This document shows, in pieces, positions 53,896 to 62,209 of a DNA stretch of 64,000 bases (its first letter is position 1; the number at the start of each line of letters is the position of its first letter). Source of the DNA: Caenimonas soli (GTDB lineage Bacteria > Pseudomonadota > Gammaproteobacteria > Burkholderiales > Burkholderiaceae_C). The translations under genes and the position numbers were made by a program. The stretch spans positions 310,001 to 374,000 of the forward strand of contig NZ_JABJVV010000002.1 in assembly GCF_013155545.1 (NCBI RefSeq). The letters run 5' to 3'. The notes beneath the pieces were generated by a model. The model was not told the origin of the DNA. It saw only the letters and a program-made list of their open reading frames with translations, and ran no database searches.

Positions 53896-55098
53896 TCAGG
53901 CCCCTTGCAGGCCGACGATGGACACCGAGCAGACGTTCTGCGAAGGCTGCCCGCCGAGGTTGTGCGTGAGGCCGATGCTCGGGCTGGCAAGTTGGCGCGC
54001 GCCCGCGCGGCCCTGCAATTGCAGGTAGAGCTCGTACAACATGCGGATGCCGCTCGCGCCGATCGGGTGGCCGAAGCACTTGAGCCCGCCGTCGATCTGG
54101 CAAGGGATGCGGCCCTCGGCGTCGAAGTCGCCATCGAGCACGTCGCGCACGCCATGGCCCACTTCCGAAAGAAACAGGTCTTCCATCGTCACCAGCTCGG
54201 TGATCGAGAAGCAATCATGCACTTCGGTCATGCTCACCTGCTCGCGCGGATTCGTGATGCCGGCCTCGGCATACGCGCGCTTCGCCGCGATGCGCGTCGT
54301 GTGCACGTAGCTGCCGTCCCATTCGCTTGATTGAAGCTCCCAGCCGTTGGACACCGAGACCTGCAGCGCCTTGAACATGACGAGGTCGCGTTTGCCCAGG
54401 CTGCGCGCGATCTCGGGCGTTGTGACGATCACGGCCGCCGCACCGTCGGACACACCCGCGCAATCGAACAGACCCAGCGGCTCGGCGATGATCGGCGCCT
54501 TCAGCACCGTTTCCTCGCTCACCGCCTTCTGGAAGTGCGCCTTCGGGTTCTTCGCGCCGTTTGCGTGGCTCTTCACCGAGACATGGGCGATGGCACGCTT
54601 GAGCAGTGCTGCGTCCACGCCGTGCCGCACACGGTACGCAGAAGCGAGCTGCGCGAAGTTGGCCGGCGCTACCGCGTTGGGATACCACTGCGGGATGTAG
54701 GTTCCAACGGTTGAGACCGGTAGGCCGCCGTAGCCCGTGTCCTTGAGCTTCTCCACGCCTAGCGCCAGTGCGATATCGCATGCGCCCGCAGCCACCGCGT
54801 ACACAGCCGCGCGAATCGCCTCGGAACCGCCTGCGCAGAAATTCTCGACGCGCGTGACACCGATGTTGGGCAGCCGCAGCGCAATGCTCATGGGCGTGCC
54901 GCCCCGACCCGTGCCCACGTCGTCCATGTGGGTGGAGTACCAGGCGGCGCCCAACTGCGCCGGCGCGATGCCCGCGTCGGCCATGGCCTCGTTGTAGGCC
55001 TCCAGCATGAGGTCTTCGGGGCTGGCGTCCCAGCGTTCGCCGAACTTGCTGCAGCCCATACCCAGAATCGCGACCTTGTCCTTGATGCCCGTTGCCAT
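53896..55098 (-). CDS. SCP2-type thiolase / side-chain aldolase-like (lipid-transfer protein family, 400 aa)
   Basis: Thiolase fold of the SCP-x/Ltp group: FGERWDASPEDLMLEAY, VENFCAGGSEAIRAAVYAVA (Cys at the nucleophile position), SMTEVHDCFSITELVTMEDL, GLKCFGHPIGASGIRM and THNLGGQPSQN. Relatives include sterol carrier thiolases, BbsB, the steroid side-chain aldolase Ltp2 and the ibuprofen-pathway protein IpfD. These usually need a DUF35 partner, which here is the C-terminal part of the adjacent 55109 gene. It therefore may cleave a C-C bond beta to a thioester, by thiolysis or retro-aldol. Confidence 0.85.
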   Translation of the reverse strand: MATGIKDKVAILGMGCSKFGERWDASPEDLMLEAYNEAMADAGIAPAQLGAAWYSTHMDDVGTGRGGTPMSIALRLPNIGVTRVENFCAGGSEAIRAAVYAVAAGACDIALALGVEKLKDTGYGGLPVSTVGTYIPQWYPNAVAPANFAQLASAYRVRHGVDAALLKRAIAHVSVKSHANGAKNPKAHFQKAVSEETVLKAPIIAEPLGLFDCAGVSDGAAAVIVTTPEIARSLGKRDLVMFKALQVSVSNGWELQSSEWDGSYVHTTRIAAKRAYAEAGITNPREQVSMTEVHDCFSITELVTMEDLFLSEVGHGVRDVLDGDFDAEGRIPCQIDGGLKCFGHPIGASGIRMLYELYLQLQGRAGARQLASPSIGLTHNLGGQPSQNVCSVSIVGLQGA

Positions 55099-55108
55099 GA
55101 CTGCTCCT

Positions 55109-56575
55109 TTAGGGGGAAGTGGGGGACGCAACGCGCACGGGCGTTGCCTTCCAAAAATAGCGAGTGAAGCCGCGACGCTCGTCGATGTCCTTGATGCGGA
55201 ACACCATTTCCATGGCCGTGCCCGAATCGACCTCGCCGACGTCGAGGTCCGTGAAGTCCATGAGGATGCGTCCGCCGTCTTCAAAGTCGATCTGGCCGTA
55301 GTGGTGTGGCGGTGCGGGGTGGTAGGACAGGTACTCGGCTGACCAGCTCAGCACACGCGCAGCCCGGTCGGCCAGCTTGTGCGGCTTCTGGGTGTCCTGC
55401 AGCGGCTCGCCCTGGTCGTAGGACAAGCGAGACGGAGGGTAGTGGACGCTCCCCGTCACCTCGCACTTGCCGGCCACCAAACCCAAAAGCGCCGTGCGGT
55501 GCCGCCAGGCCGTGGACAGCGCCGTTTTCTTATCCTGTTCGCCGCGCATGCCGCGCTCCAGCGCCAGCTGGCCCTTGAACGCGAGAAACTTGGTGTAGTT
55601 GCGCTCCTCCGCGCCGCGCGCGATCCAATGGCTCACGCCGCGCGCGGGCTTGAACGAACCGATAGCATCGGTGACACGGAACACCAGCGCCTGCGCGCCG
55701 CTACCAAACTGCGCCAGCAGGATATGGTCGCCGGGCCGCGCCCGCTCCAGCACATGGGTCAACAGAAGCATGCCGTGCGGCAGACCGCTGTCCCCCACGC
55801 CGTCGGCGAGCGTGTCCACCACCGCCTCGGCCCGAATTCCGCACGCCTTGGCGAGCTGCGCGTCCATCTTGGCAAACGCTGATGGGAAGATGAAATGGTC
55901 GATCTGCGACGCCCTCACGCCCGACTGCTCCAGGGCGGCGGCGATTGCGCGCGGCACCAGCTTGCCGATGCCCTCGTCGCGCACCCAGCGCTCCTCCCAG
56001 TGGTAGTCCACGTCCTCGCCCGCGGCGCGGAAGTGGTCGACGAAATCCACCGAGAGAGTTCCGGCGCCGAGGTATTCCGCGATTACACGATCCTGGCCCA
56101 CCAGCACTGCCGCAGCGGCGTCGCCGTACTCCAGCTCCTGCGCGCTGGCGGCGCGCGTGCGCCGGTTGTCCGCAGCCAGCACCAGCACGTTGCCGCTGCC
56201 GGTCCGTGCGCGGGCCAACGCCTGCGTGAGCGCCGAGAGTGCAGCGCGCTGCGAGCCGCCCATGTCCAGCGCCTCCACGTCTTCGTCCAGCGTGAGCGCA
56301 CCGGCCACCACGCCCGCATTCAGGCGCTCAGTGAAGGGCAGCGTATCCGAGGCGAGGAACACCGCTCGCACGTGGCTGCGATCCTCGGCCGGGCCCAGGC
56401 AATCGCGGGCGGCGGCAACCGCCATTGTGATGCTGTCCTCGTCCCAGTTGGCCATGGCGCGGGTGCCCTTGCGTCCCGCGAACTGGGGCGCGTACCACGC
56501 ATTCGCCTGGCCTGCCGACTGCCGCGACAGGCGCAGGCGCGGCACGTAGCCGCCGTATCCGGTGATTCCGATCAT
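55109..56575 (-). CDS. HMG-CoA synthase-like protein fused to a DUF35 OB-fold domain (488 aa)
   Basis: Residues ~1-330 follow the HMG-CoA synthase/KAS III fold (GITGYGGYVPRLRLSR, ASDTLPFTERLNAG, GDAAAAVLVGQ, GDHILLAQFGSGAQALVFRV). The nucleophile site, expected as an Ala-Cys pair, reads EALDMGGSQRAALSAL (~102-116) with no Cys. Residues ~370-488 are a DUF35 domain (LVAGKCEVTGSVHYPPS, LSWSAEYLSYHPAPPHHYGQIDFEDGGRI split over the fold), with only one of the usual zinc-ribbon Cys left. It looks like a non-catalytic scaffold that loads acyl-CoA onto the neighbouring thiolase, by analogy with archaeal thiolase-DUF35-HMGCS complexes. Confidence 0.8.
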   Translation of the reverse strand: MIGITGYGGYVPRLRLSRQSAGQANAWYAPQFAGRKGTRAMANWDEDSITMAVAAARDCLGPAEDRSHVRAVFLASDTLPFTERLNAGVVAGALTLDEDVEALDMGGSQRAALSALTQALARARTGSGNVLVLAADNRRTRAASAQELEYGDAAAAVLVGQDRVIAEYLGAGTLSVDFVDHFRAAGEDVDYHWEERWVRDEGIGKLVPRAIAAALEQSGVRASQIDHFIFPSAFAKMDAQLAKACGIRAEAVVDTLADGVGDSGLPHGMLLLTHVLERARPGDHILLAQFGSGAQALVFRVTDAIGSFKPARGVSHWIARGAEERNYTKFLAFKGQLALERGMRGEQDKKTALSTAWRHRTALLGLVAGKCEVTGSVHYPPSRLSYDQGEPLQDTQKPHKLADRAARVLSWSAEYLSYHPAPPHHYGQIDFEDGGRILMDFTDLDVGEVDSGTAMEMVFRIKDIDERRGFTRYFWKATPVRVASPTSP

Positions 56576-57507
56576 GGAGAGGTCTTTCTTGGAGACGCGG
56601 CGTCGAGGTGCGCCGCCAGGAAGCGGCCGCCGGCCGCGATGGCTTCGCGTGCCTCAGGCAGCTCGCCGGGGAATTGCTGAAACACGTGGATCATTCCGGG
56701 CCACACTTGCAACTCGGCCGTCGCACCGGCGGCGCGCGCCTTGGTTGCAAAGGCCTCGGAGTCGCTCAGCACGGTCTCGCGGTCACCGACCTGCAGCATC
56801 ACGGGTGGGAGCGCGGCCAACGCGGTCGCGTCCGCGAACATCGGGGATACACGTGGATCGCAGGCATCCACCTTGTCGCCAAAATAGTTGCGTGCCATCG
56901 CGAGGATCATGGGCCGCTGGTGGATCGGGTCGTCAGCGGCTCGCGTCTCATAGCTCTCTCCCGATGCGCTGAGGTCGGTCCAGGCCGACATGAGAAGAGC
57001 CGCAGCTGGCAGCGCACGGCCGCTCTCCCGCAGCGTGAGCATGGCCGACAACGCCAGGCCGCCGCCCGCCGAGTCACCGGCCATGGCTACATGCTCCGCC
57101 GCGAGGCCACGCGCCTGGACCCATTCGAAGGCGCACAAGGCGTCCTCCAATGCGGCCGGGTACCGGTGCTCCGGTGCGAGGCGATAGCCCACGCCCAGGA
57201 CGCGAGCACCGGTGGCCGCCGACAAGAGCGCCATGAGCTCGCGGTGGGATGACAGAGACCCGACCTGAAAGCCGCCCCCGTGGAAGTACAGCACGGCGCG
57301 GTCGTCACGCACACGGGGCGCCCGCACCCATTCGCAGGGGACGCCGCCGGCAACTACGGGCTCTATACGCGCATCGCCGCGCGCGCTGAACAATGCATCC
57401 CAGTCAGCTCGCATCTGCGCGGGTGTTGTGTCCCGCCGCCAGCGGCCGTAGGTCTGCTTGACCCGGGCGATCACCGCTTCGACGGCTTCGTTCAGCGTTT
57501 CGCTCAT
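56572..57507 (-). CDS. HSL-family alpha/beta hydrolase / esterase (311 aa)
   Basis: Hormone-sensitive-lipase type: oxyanion motif YFHGGGFQVG (HGGG), GYRLAPEHRYPAAL, nucleophile GDSAGGGLAL (Ser about 155), acid in QVGDRETVLSDS and His in GMIHVFQQFP. It hydrolyses short esters or lactones in the cytoplasm. ATG at 57507 overlaps the SDR stop (ATGA); a GTG three codons upstream is less likely. A ring-opening lactonase role would fit between the oxygenase and beta-oxidation genes. Confidence 0.9.
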   Translation of the reverse strand: MSETLNEAVEAVIARVKQTYGRWRRDTTPAQMRADWDALFSARGDARIEPVVAGGVPCEWVRAPRVRDDRAVLYFHGGGFQVGSLSSHRELMALLSAATGARVLGVGYRLAPEHRYPAALEDALCAFEWVQARGLAAEHVAMAGDSAGGGLALSAMLTLRESGRALPAAALLMSAWTDLSASGESYETRAADDPIHQRPMILAMARNYFGDKVDACDPRVSPMFADATALAALPPVMLQVGDRETVLSDSEAFATKARAAGATAELQVWPGMIHVFQQFPGELPEAREAIAAGGRFLAAHLDAASPRKTSP

Positions 57508-58250
57508 GCGCCGCACCCCATGCCACCCGACACACCAAGCACCTCGCCCGTGACATAGCCCGCGCTTTCCGACACCAGGAAGGCCACCGCCGCGGCCACC
57601 TCGTCGGGCGTGCCGAGGCGCCCGGCCAGCGTCGCGCCGGTCATGGCGCCCAGCAACTTGTCGCCCGCGTCACCCACGGCTTGGCGCAGCAGCGGTGTGT
57701 CGATCGGCCCTGGCGCTACCACGTTCGCGGTGATTCCCTTGCGGCCATTCTCGCGTGCGATGGAGCGGGTGAAGGCGATCACGCCGCCCTTGGCCGCTGC
57801 ATACACCGAGCCGCCGCGCGAGCCCAGGCGGCCAGCCTCAGAGGCCACGTTCACGATACGGCCCCAGCCAGCTGCCTGCATGGCGGGGAGGACGGCGTGG
57901 GTGGTATTGAACACGGATTCGAGGTTGACGGCGAGCAGGCGCCGCCAATCGTTCGGCGCGGTCTGCGTGAAGAACGCATGCTGGTCCACACCCGCGCAGT
58001 TCACGAGAATGTCGAACGGGCCGTGCTGCGCGACTGATTCGGCAACACGCTCGAAATCTGTCACGTCCAGCGGAATGCCGGTCCCGGCGATCTCGTCACC
58101 AAGCCGCGCAGCTGCGTCGCCCTGGATGTCGGCGATAACCACGGCCGCATCGTCGGCGGCCAGCCGGCGCGCGATGGCGGCACCGATGCCGCTCGCGCCA
58201 CCCGTCACCAGCACACGGCGGCCTTGCAAGTTTTGCGAACCGGCAGCCAT
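57504..58250 (-). CDS. SDR-family dehydrogenase (248 aa)
   Basis: TGGASGIGAAIARRLA, DILVNCAGVDQHAF (NCAG for NNAG), catalytic Ser in NVASEAG, Tyr-Lys in YAAAKGG and C-terminal YVTGEVLGVSGG. Could oxidise the cis-diol or secondary alcohol formed by the Rieske oxygenase, or a 3-hydroxyacyl-CoA. Start at 58250 overlaps the crotonase stop (TGATG). Confidence 0.9.
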   Translation of the reverse strand: MAAGSQNLQGRRVLVTGGASGIGAAIARRLAADDAAVVIADIQGDAAARLGDEIAGTGIPLDVTDFERVAESVAQHGPFDILVNCAGVDQHAFFTQTAPNDWRRLLAVNLESVFNTTHAVLPAMQAAGWGRIVNVASEAGRLGSRGGSVYAAAKGGVIAFTRSIARENGRKGITANVVAPGPIDTPLLRQAVGDAGDKLLGAMTGATLAGRLGTPDEVAAAVAFLVSESAGYVTGEVLGVSGGMGCGA

Positions 58251-59074
58251 CAACGCCCCGTAAAGCGCGGCTGGCGCTTCTCAATCACGGCCGCCAGGCC
58301 CTCGCGCGCGTCGGCCATGCCGGACAGCACGGCCTGCGCCTGGTTCTCCTCGGGCATGGCGGCCTCCACGCCCCGGCCAATTCCGCTCCACAAAAGGCGC
58401 TTGGTATTCGCCAACGCTGCGGGCGCGCCGGCGGCGAGTTGCCGCGCCAGCGACCATGCCTCGTCCAGCAGCGACGCATCAGGCACCACGCGCGTGATGA
58501 GCCCCATCTCCCTCGCCTCGCCGGCCGTGATCACAGGGTTGAGCATCAGTATTTCCATGGCGCGACGGAATCCCACAAGCTGTGTGAGCGTGACCGACAC
58601 TCCTGCATCCGGCACCATGGCCACGCGCGTTGCACCACCCAGGAACTTGCTGGACTCGCCGGCGATCACGAAATCTGACGAGCACACCAGGCCCATGCCG
58701 CCCCCGCCCGCTGCGAAGCCCTGCACGGCAGACACGACGGGCGGGTTCAGCCGGATGAGGAGCGCGGCCACTTGCTGCAGGTACGAAGTCGCCACGCGGA
58801 TGTAGTCAGGCAATGCCTCACCTTTCGAGAGGAAGGTGTGCACGTCACCGCCGGCGCAGAAGTTCTTGCCTTCGCCGGTGATGAGCACGGCACGCGCCCG
58901 GCCGTCGCCGTGCACGCGCGTCACTACCTCGTGCAGCGACTTCAGCAACTCGACGTTCAGGCCATTGGCCGCGTCCGGCCGGTTCAGCCGAATGTGGGCC
59001 ACGCCGTCCGCGTGCAGCGTCAGCAATGCGGGGCCTTCGCCCATCAGGACCTCGAAAGCGGATGACTCGCTCAT
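58250..59074 (-). CDS. Enoyl-CoA hydratase/isomerase family protein (274 aa)
   Basis: VAHIRLNRPDAANGLNVELL, GKNFCAGGDVHTFLS and GFAAGGGGMGLVCSSDFVIA are crotonase motifs; RVAMVPDAGVSVTLTQLVGFRRA has Asp where the second Glu is usual, as in PaaG-type ring isomerases. The ATG at 59074 (MSESSAF) is chosen; an ATG at 59089 overlapping the oxygenase beta stop is the alternative. Its place right after the Rieske genes is consistent with rearranging the oxygenated product. Confidence 0.87.
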   Translation of the reverse strand: MSESSAFEVLMGEGPALLTLHADGVAHIRLNRPDAANGLNVELLKSLHEVVTRVHGDGRARAVLITGEGKNFCAGGDVHTFLSKGEALPDYIRVATSYLQQVAALLIRLNPPVVSAVQGFAAGGGGMGLVCSSDFVIAGESSKFLGGATRVAMVPDAGVSVTLTQLVGFRRAMEILMLNPVITAGEAREMGLITRVVPDASLLDEAWSLARQLAAGAPAALANTKRLLWSGIGRGVEAAMPEENQAQAVLSGMADAREGLAAVIEKRQPRFTGR

Positions 59075-59088
59075 GCTCTTGCACTCCA

Positions 59089-59580
59089 TCAGATAAGGAA
59101 GGCCATGGAATGGAGTGCCGTGGCGTTGTTCACCAGCACCACCTTCTTCAGCACCATGCGCAGCTTCTCGCCTTCGCGCCGTAATCGGTACTCATTGCGC
59201 GACGCCCAGACGACATCGCCGCGCGTCTGCGACTCGAACACCATCGCGTTGGCGGTGGCCAGAATTTCGCGGCCGTCGTCCACCAGCACCTCCACGTTCG
59301 ACACCAGGCGGCGCAGGCGCGAGCGCGGCGTCTGGCTGAAGCGTTTGCCGGTGTGGTACTGGCGGATGCGCAGGCCGATGCGCGAGCGGTTGTCGTAGAT
59401 GATGGACATTTCCCGCTCCGGGTCGCCGCCCTCCCCGTTCGCCGGCACCCAGTAAACGCCGTCGTCGGCCCACAGGCTTTCCCAGTCGTCGTAGGCGTGT
59501 TCGTCCTGCAGCCGCGCTTCGCGATAGATGAATTGCGTCACGTCTTCCAGCGTCGCGCGCTGTTCGGGTGTCATCGGCAT
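59089..59580 (-). CDS. Rieske non-heme iron oxygenase, beta subunit (163 aa)
   Basis: Small SnoaL-like (NTF2 fold) subunit: VTQFIYREARLQDEHAYDDWESLW, DDGVYWVPAN, SIIYDNRSRIGLRIRQYHTGKRFSQTPRSRLRRLVSN split over the conserved RI-R and RLVSN blocks. It forms the alpha3beta3 structural core. The ATG at 59580 overlaps the alpha-subunit stop (TGATG). The presence of a beta subunit places the enzyme in the dioxygenase class that includes benzoate and toluate oxygenases. Confidence 0.92.
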   Translation of the reverse strand: MPMTPEQRATLEDVTQFIYREARLQDEHAYDDWESLWADDGVYWVPANGEGGDPEREMSIIYDNRSRIGLRIRQYHTGKRFSQTPRSRLRRLVSNVEVLVDDGREILATANAMVFESQTRGDVVWASRNEYRLRREGEKLRMVLKKVVLVNNATALHSMAFLI

Positions 59581-60869
59581 CACGCAGCCTCCACCAGCGA
59601 GCGGTAGTGGCGCCAGATGCCGCGGCTGGGCGTCTCGTCGGTGGCGTCACCGACACGAAAGCCGTTTTCGTCCAGACGTTCGCGGTGCTTGCCGCGCCCC
59701 AGGTACAGCCATTCGGGGCTGCGCATCTGCACGCCCATCTGCGTGCGCTCGTACATCTCGGCGTCGTCGGCCAGCAGGAATCCTGCGGGCCCGACTGAGC
59801 CCATGGTCTGCTGGCGCATGCGGCGATTGAGGTCTGGCGCCCCCTTGAACTGCAGCGCGGTGACGTGCTGAACCGTCTCGTTCACCGCGAGCGGCTGGAT
59901 CACGAATATCTGGATCTCCGCGATGAAGAGATTCGGGTAGATCATGATGTGCGGCGTGCCGTCGATCATGATCTTTCGAGCCTTCTCCTCGCCATACGCC
60001 GCGTTCATTTTCGCCGCATACTCTGGCAATTTCTCGGCTGTGGTGCCGAACCAGCCCATGGGCACGCCGCGCTTGCGGAACTCGGGACGCAGATCGTTCT
60101 CGGTGTGGCCATTGCCGAAGTCGCGCGACACGGCCTCGGAATCACTGCTATAGAGCGTGCCAATGCCGCTTTGCGCCACTTCGAAGATGGAGGCATGCAC
60201 GAACGAGGGGTGATAGCCATCGGTTTCGTTCTCCACCAGGAACTTCCAGTTGGCCTTGACCTTGTGCTTCAGGAAACCGGCTGTGATCTCCACTTGGCCT
60301 TCGGGCGAGGTCTCGCACAGCGCGTCGATAGCCCCCATGGCCGCGCCCAAGTGCTGCTCGAGCGTGGGCCCCTCGGCCGCCATGGACGCGAAGATGAAGC
60401 CACGGTAGTTGCCCAGGCGCGCTACCTTGCCCAGGCCTAACGTGGTGCGATCCACACCTTCGTAACCCGAAGGAAACGGATAGCCCTTGAGCGACCCGTC
60501 GTTGGCGAAGGTCCAGCCGTGGTAGGGGCAGGTGAAGGATCGAGCGCTGCCCTGTTCGGTCATGCACACACGGTTTCCACGGTGCGGGCAGCGGTTATGC
60601 AGCAGGTGGATCGTGCCCGACTTGTCGCGGGTCATGATCACCGGCTCGGGGCCGATGGACTTCATGACGTAGTCGTTCGCCTGGGGCACTTCGCTTTCAT
60701 GCCCCACGTACACCCAGGTGCGGAACCAGATTTTTTCCAGTTCGGCCTGGTAGATGACAGGGTCCGTATACAGCGAACCGTGCACGCGGTCGTCTCGCAC
60801 CAGCTCGCTCCATTGCGGCTGCCGCGGCTGAGCGGGCGTGATCGGGATCACTTGAGCGCTGGTTTCCAA
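59580..60869 (-). CDS. Rieske non-heme iron oxygenase, alpha subunit (429 aa)
   Basis: Rieske [2Fe-2S] ligands C94-P-H96 and C114-P-Y-H117 (C-x-H-x17-C-x2-H). The bridging Asp217 and iron ligands His220 and His225 lie in NETDGYHPSFVHASIF. VYVGHESEVP and VIMTRDKSG resemble benzoate-type oxygenases. TTG at 60869 is chosen because GGAGG (60881-60877) lies 7 nt upstream and the open frame beyond runs through the operator-promoter at 60923. First gene of a 15-gene operon. It would mono- or dihydroxylate a ring or side chain; substrate unknown. Confidence 0.92.
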   Translation of the reverse strand: METSAQVIPITPAQPRQPQWSELVRDDRVHGSLYTDPVIYQAELEKIWFRTWVYVGHESEVPQANDYVMKSIGPEPVIMTRDKSGTIHLLHNRCPHRGNRVCMTEQGSARSFTCPYHGWTFANDGSLKGYPFPSGYEGVDRTTLGLGKVARLGNYRGFIFASMAAEGPTLEQHLGAAMGAIDALCETSPEGQVEITAGFLKHKVKANWKFLVENETDGYHPSFVHASIFEVAQSGIGTLYSSDSEAVSRDFGNGHTENDLRPEFRKRGVPMGWFGTTAEKLPEYAAKMNAAYGEEKARKIMIDGTPHIMIYPNLFIAEIQIFVIQPLAVNETVQHVTALQFKGAPDLNRRMRQQTMGSVGPAGFLLADDAEMYERTQMGVQMRSPEWLYLGRGKHRERLDENGFRVGDATDETPSRGIWRHYRSLVEAA

Positions 60870-60922
60870 GAGGATGCCTCCATGAATGAAAGGTGTGGTT
60901 GTCCGGCTTTTGAGTTGGTGCA

Positions 60923-60952
60923 ATAATAGTCCGACGCGACGGACTATGTCAA
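60923..60952 (-). promoter_or_regulatory. Sigma70-type promoter with right-regulon operator in its spacer (Rieske operon; divergent ferredoxin)
   Basis: On the minus strand TTGACA (60952-60947), an 18-bp spacer and TATTAT (60928-60923). The operator ATAGTCCG-ACGCGA-CGGACTAT (60926-60947) fills the spacer with perfect 8-bp arms. A bound TetR protein would exclude RNA polymerase. Expected start near 60915, leader ~46 nt to the TTG start. It also lies 45 nt before the ferredoxin gene on the other strand. Confidence 0.85.
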
Positions 60953-60991
60953 GCGCCAAGCCGGACGTTTTTTCTAGAGGAAGTGAACCCC

Positions 60992-61312
60992 ATGCCGAAA
61001 GTCGTTTTCATCGATCACCAAGGCGCCGATTTCCATGTGGAAACCCCTGTCGGCAAGAGCCTCATGCAAGCCGCGCTCGACAATGGGGTGGCGGGCATCC
61101 TGGGCGATTGCGGTGGCTCTTGCAGCTGTGCCACCTGCCACGGCTACGTGGACGAGCGGTGGCTCTCGAAGCTCTCGCCCCAATCGGAGACCGAAGTTTT
61201 CATGCTCGAGGGCGTTCCGCAGCCCCGCGAGACCAGCCGCCTGTGCTGCCAGATCCGGATGACACCGGAACTGGACGGTATCGTGGTGACGCTGCCCGAA
61301 GAACAAGTCTGA
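60992..61312 (+). CDS. [2Fe-2S] ferredoxin, adrenodoxin/putidaredoxin type (106 aa)
   Basis: Ligand spacing C40-x5-C46-x2-C49-x36-C86 (GDCGGSCSCATCH and RLCCQI) is the vertebrate-type ferredoxin pattern. It carries electrons from the FAD reductase to the Rieske oxygenase. ATG at 60992 is chosen; a GTG three codons earlier is closer to GAGGAA. Transcribed away from the oxygenase from the shared operator region, a single-gene unit. Confidence 0.93.
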   Translation: MPKVVFIDHQGADFHVETPVGKSLMQAALDNGVAGILGDCGGSCSCATCHGYVDERWLSKLSPQSETEVFMLEGVPQPRETSRLCCQIRMTPELDGIVVTLPEEQV

Positions 61313-61324
61313 GATCGCTCGAGC

Positions 61325-62206
61325 TCAGTCGGCGTAGGCCATCAGGCACTCCTGGGTGAGGCTGGCGAGGTGCCGGCCTTCGAGATCGTGCACGGAGCCG
61401 ATCGACAGGCCGCGGCCGCCGGCACTGCCCGGGCTCGTGCTGCAAACGTGCAGCCAGTGGTCCGCTCGCACGGGGCGGTGCAGCCAGACCGCGTGATTGA
61501 GGCTGGCGATATAGAGCTTGCGCTCGCCGAGGTCGCGCAGGTGCAGCCCCAGGCTGCTGAAGTTCAACCACCAGTCGGACAGATAGGCGAACACCGCTGC
61601 ATGGACGCGAGCGTCGGCGGGCAATGGCTGCGACGCGCGCATCCAGAATCGAAAACGCCCGCCCATTGACTCTGGTGCGAACTGGCGGCGCGGCTCCGGA
61701 ATGCGGAATTCGATGCTCGGCTTGCGGTCCCGCGAATAGCCGCCCAGCCGGTGAAGGTTGTGCACCAGGGCCGGATCCACGTCGTCCAGGCCCGGCAAGT
61801 CCTCTGGGTGCTCGCCATCGGGCGCGGTGCTGGCCTCACCGTGTCTTGGCGCGTCGAGCGCCGCCGCACAGGTGACCTGAGCGTCGAGCACGGTCCGGCC
61901 GTTGCCTTGCCAGGCGCGCACATGGCGCGAGCTGAATCGCTTGCCCTCTTGCAGCGTGGTCACCTGCAGCTCCACCGTCTCCTGCGGCATCGCGCCCTGC
62001 AGGAAGAGAAACTGCATCATGGTGGCCTCACGCCCGGGTGGCACGTCTTGCAGGGCGGCAGCCATGGCTTGCCCCAGCAACTGACCGCCGTACGAGCGGC
62101 CGTTCAGATTGGAATCCCCGTGGCGGGTGCGCCACCGACCTGTCCCGGCCGGCTCCAATGCGAGAAGGTCGCCAATATCCAGTTGGTTCCAGGAAGTGGA
62201 GATCAT
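61325..62206 (-). CDS. tesB: Acyl-CoA thioesterase II, TesB type (293 aa)
   Basis: Double hot-dog thioesterase: LNGRSYGGQLLGQAMAAAL, SRHVRAWQGNGRTV with MMQFLFLQGAM, and the C-terminal half with AYLSDWWLNFSSLGLHL (catalytic Asp) and LNHAVWLHRPVRADHWL. It hydrolyses acyl-CoAs and can free CoA when intermediates pile up. Follows the quinone-reductase gene by 3 nt; convergent with ferredoxin 12 nt away. Confidence 0.92.
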   Translation of the reverse strand: MISTSWNQLDIGDLLALEPAGTGRWRTRHGDSNLNGRSYGGQLLGQAMAAALQDVPPGREATMMQFLFLQGAMPQETVELQVTTLQEGKRFSSRHVRAWQGNGRTVLDAQVTCAAALDAPRHGEASTAPDGEHPEDLPGLDDVDPALVHNLHRLGGYSRDRKPSIEFRIPEPRRQFAPESMGGRFRFWMRASQPLPADARVHAAVFAYLSDWWLNFSSLGLHLRDLGERKLYIASLNHAVWLHRPVRADHWLHVCSTSPGSAGGRGLSIGSVHDLEGRHLASLTQECLMAYAD

Positions 62207-62209
62207 GGA

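Noticed and set aside
60870..60959. Upstream extension of the Rieske alpha subunit
   Set aside because: The extension runs through the operator and the -10 box. The GGAGG-TTG pair at 60881/60869 gives a better start.
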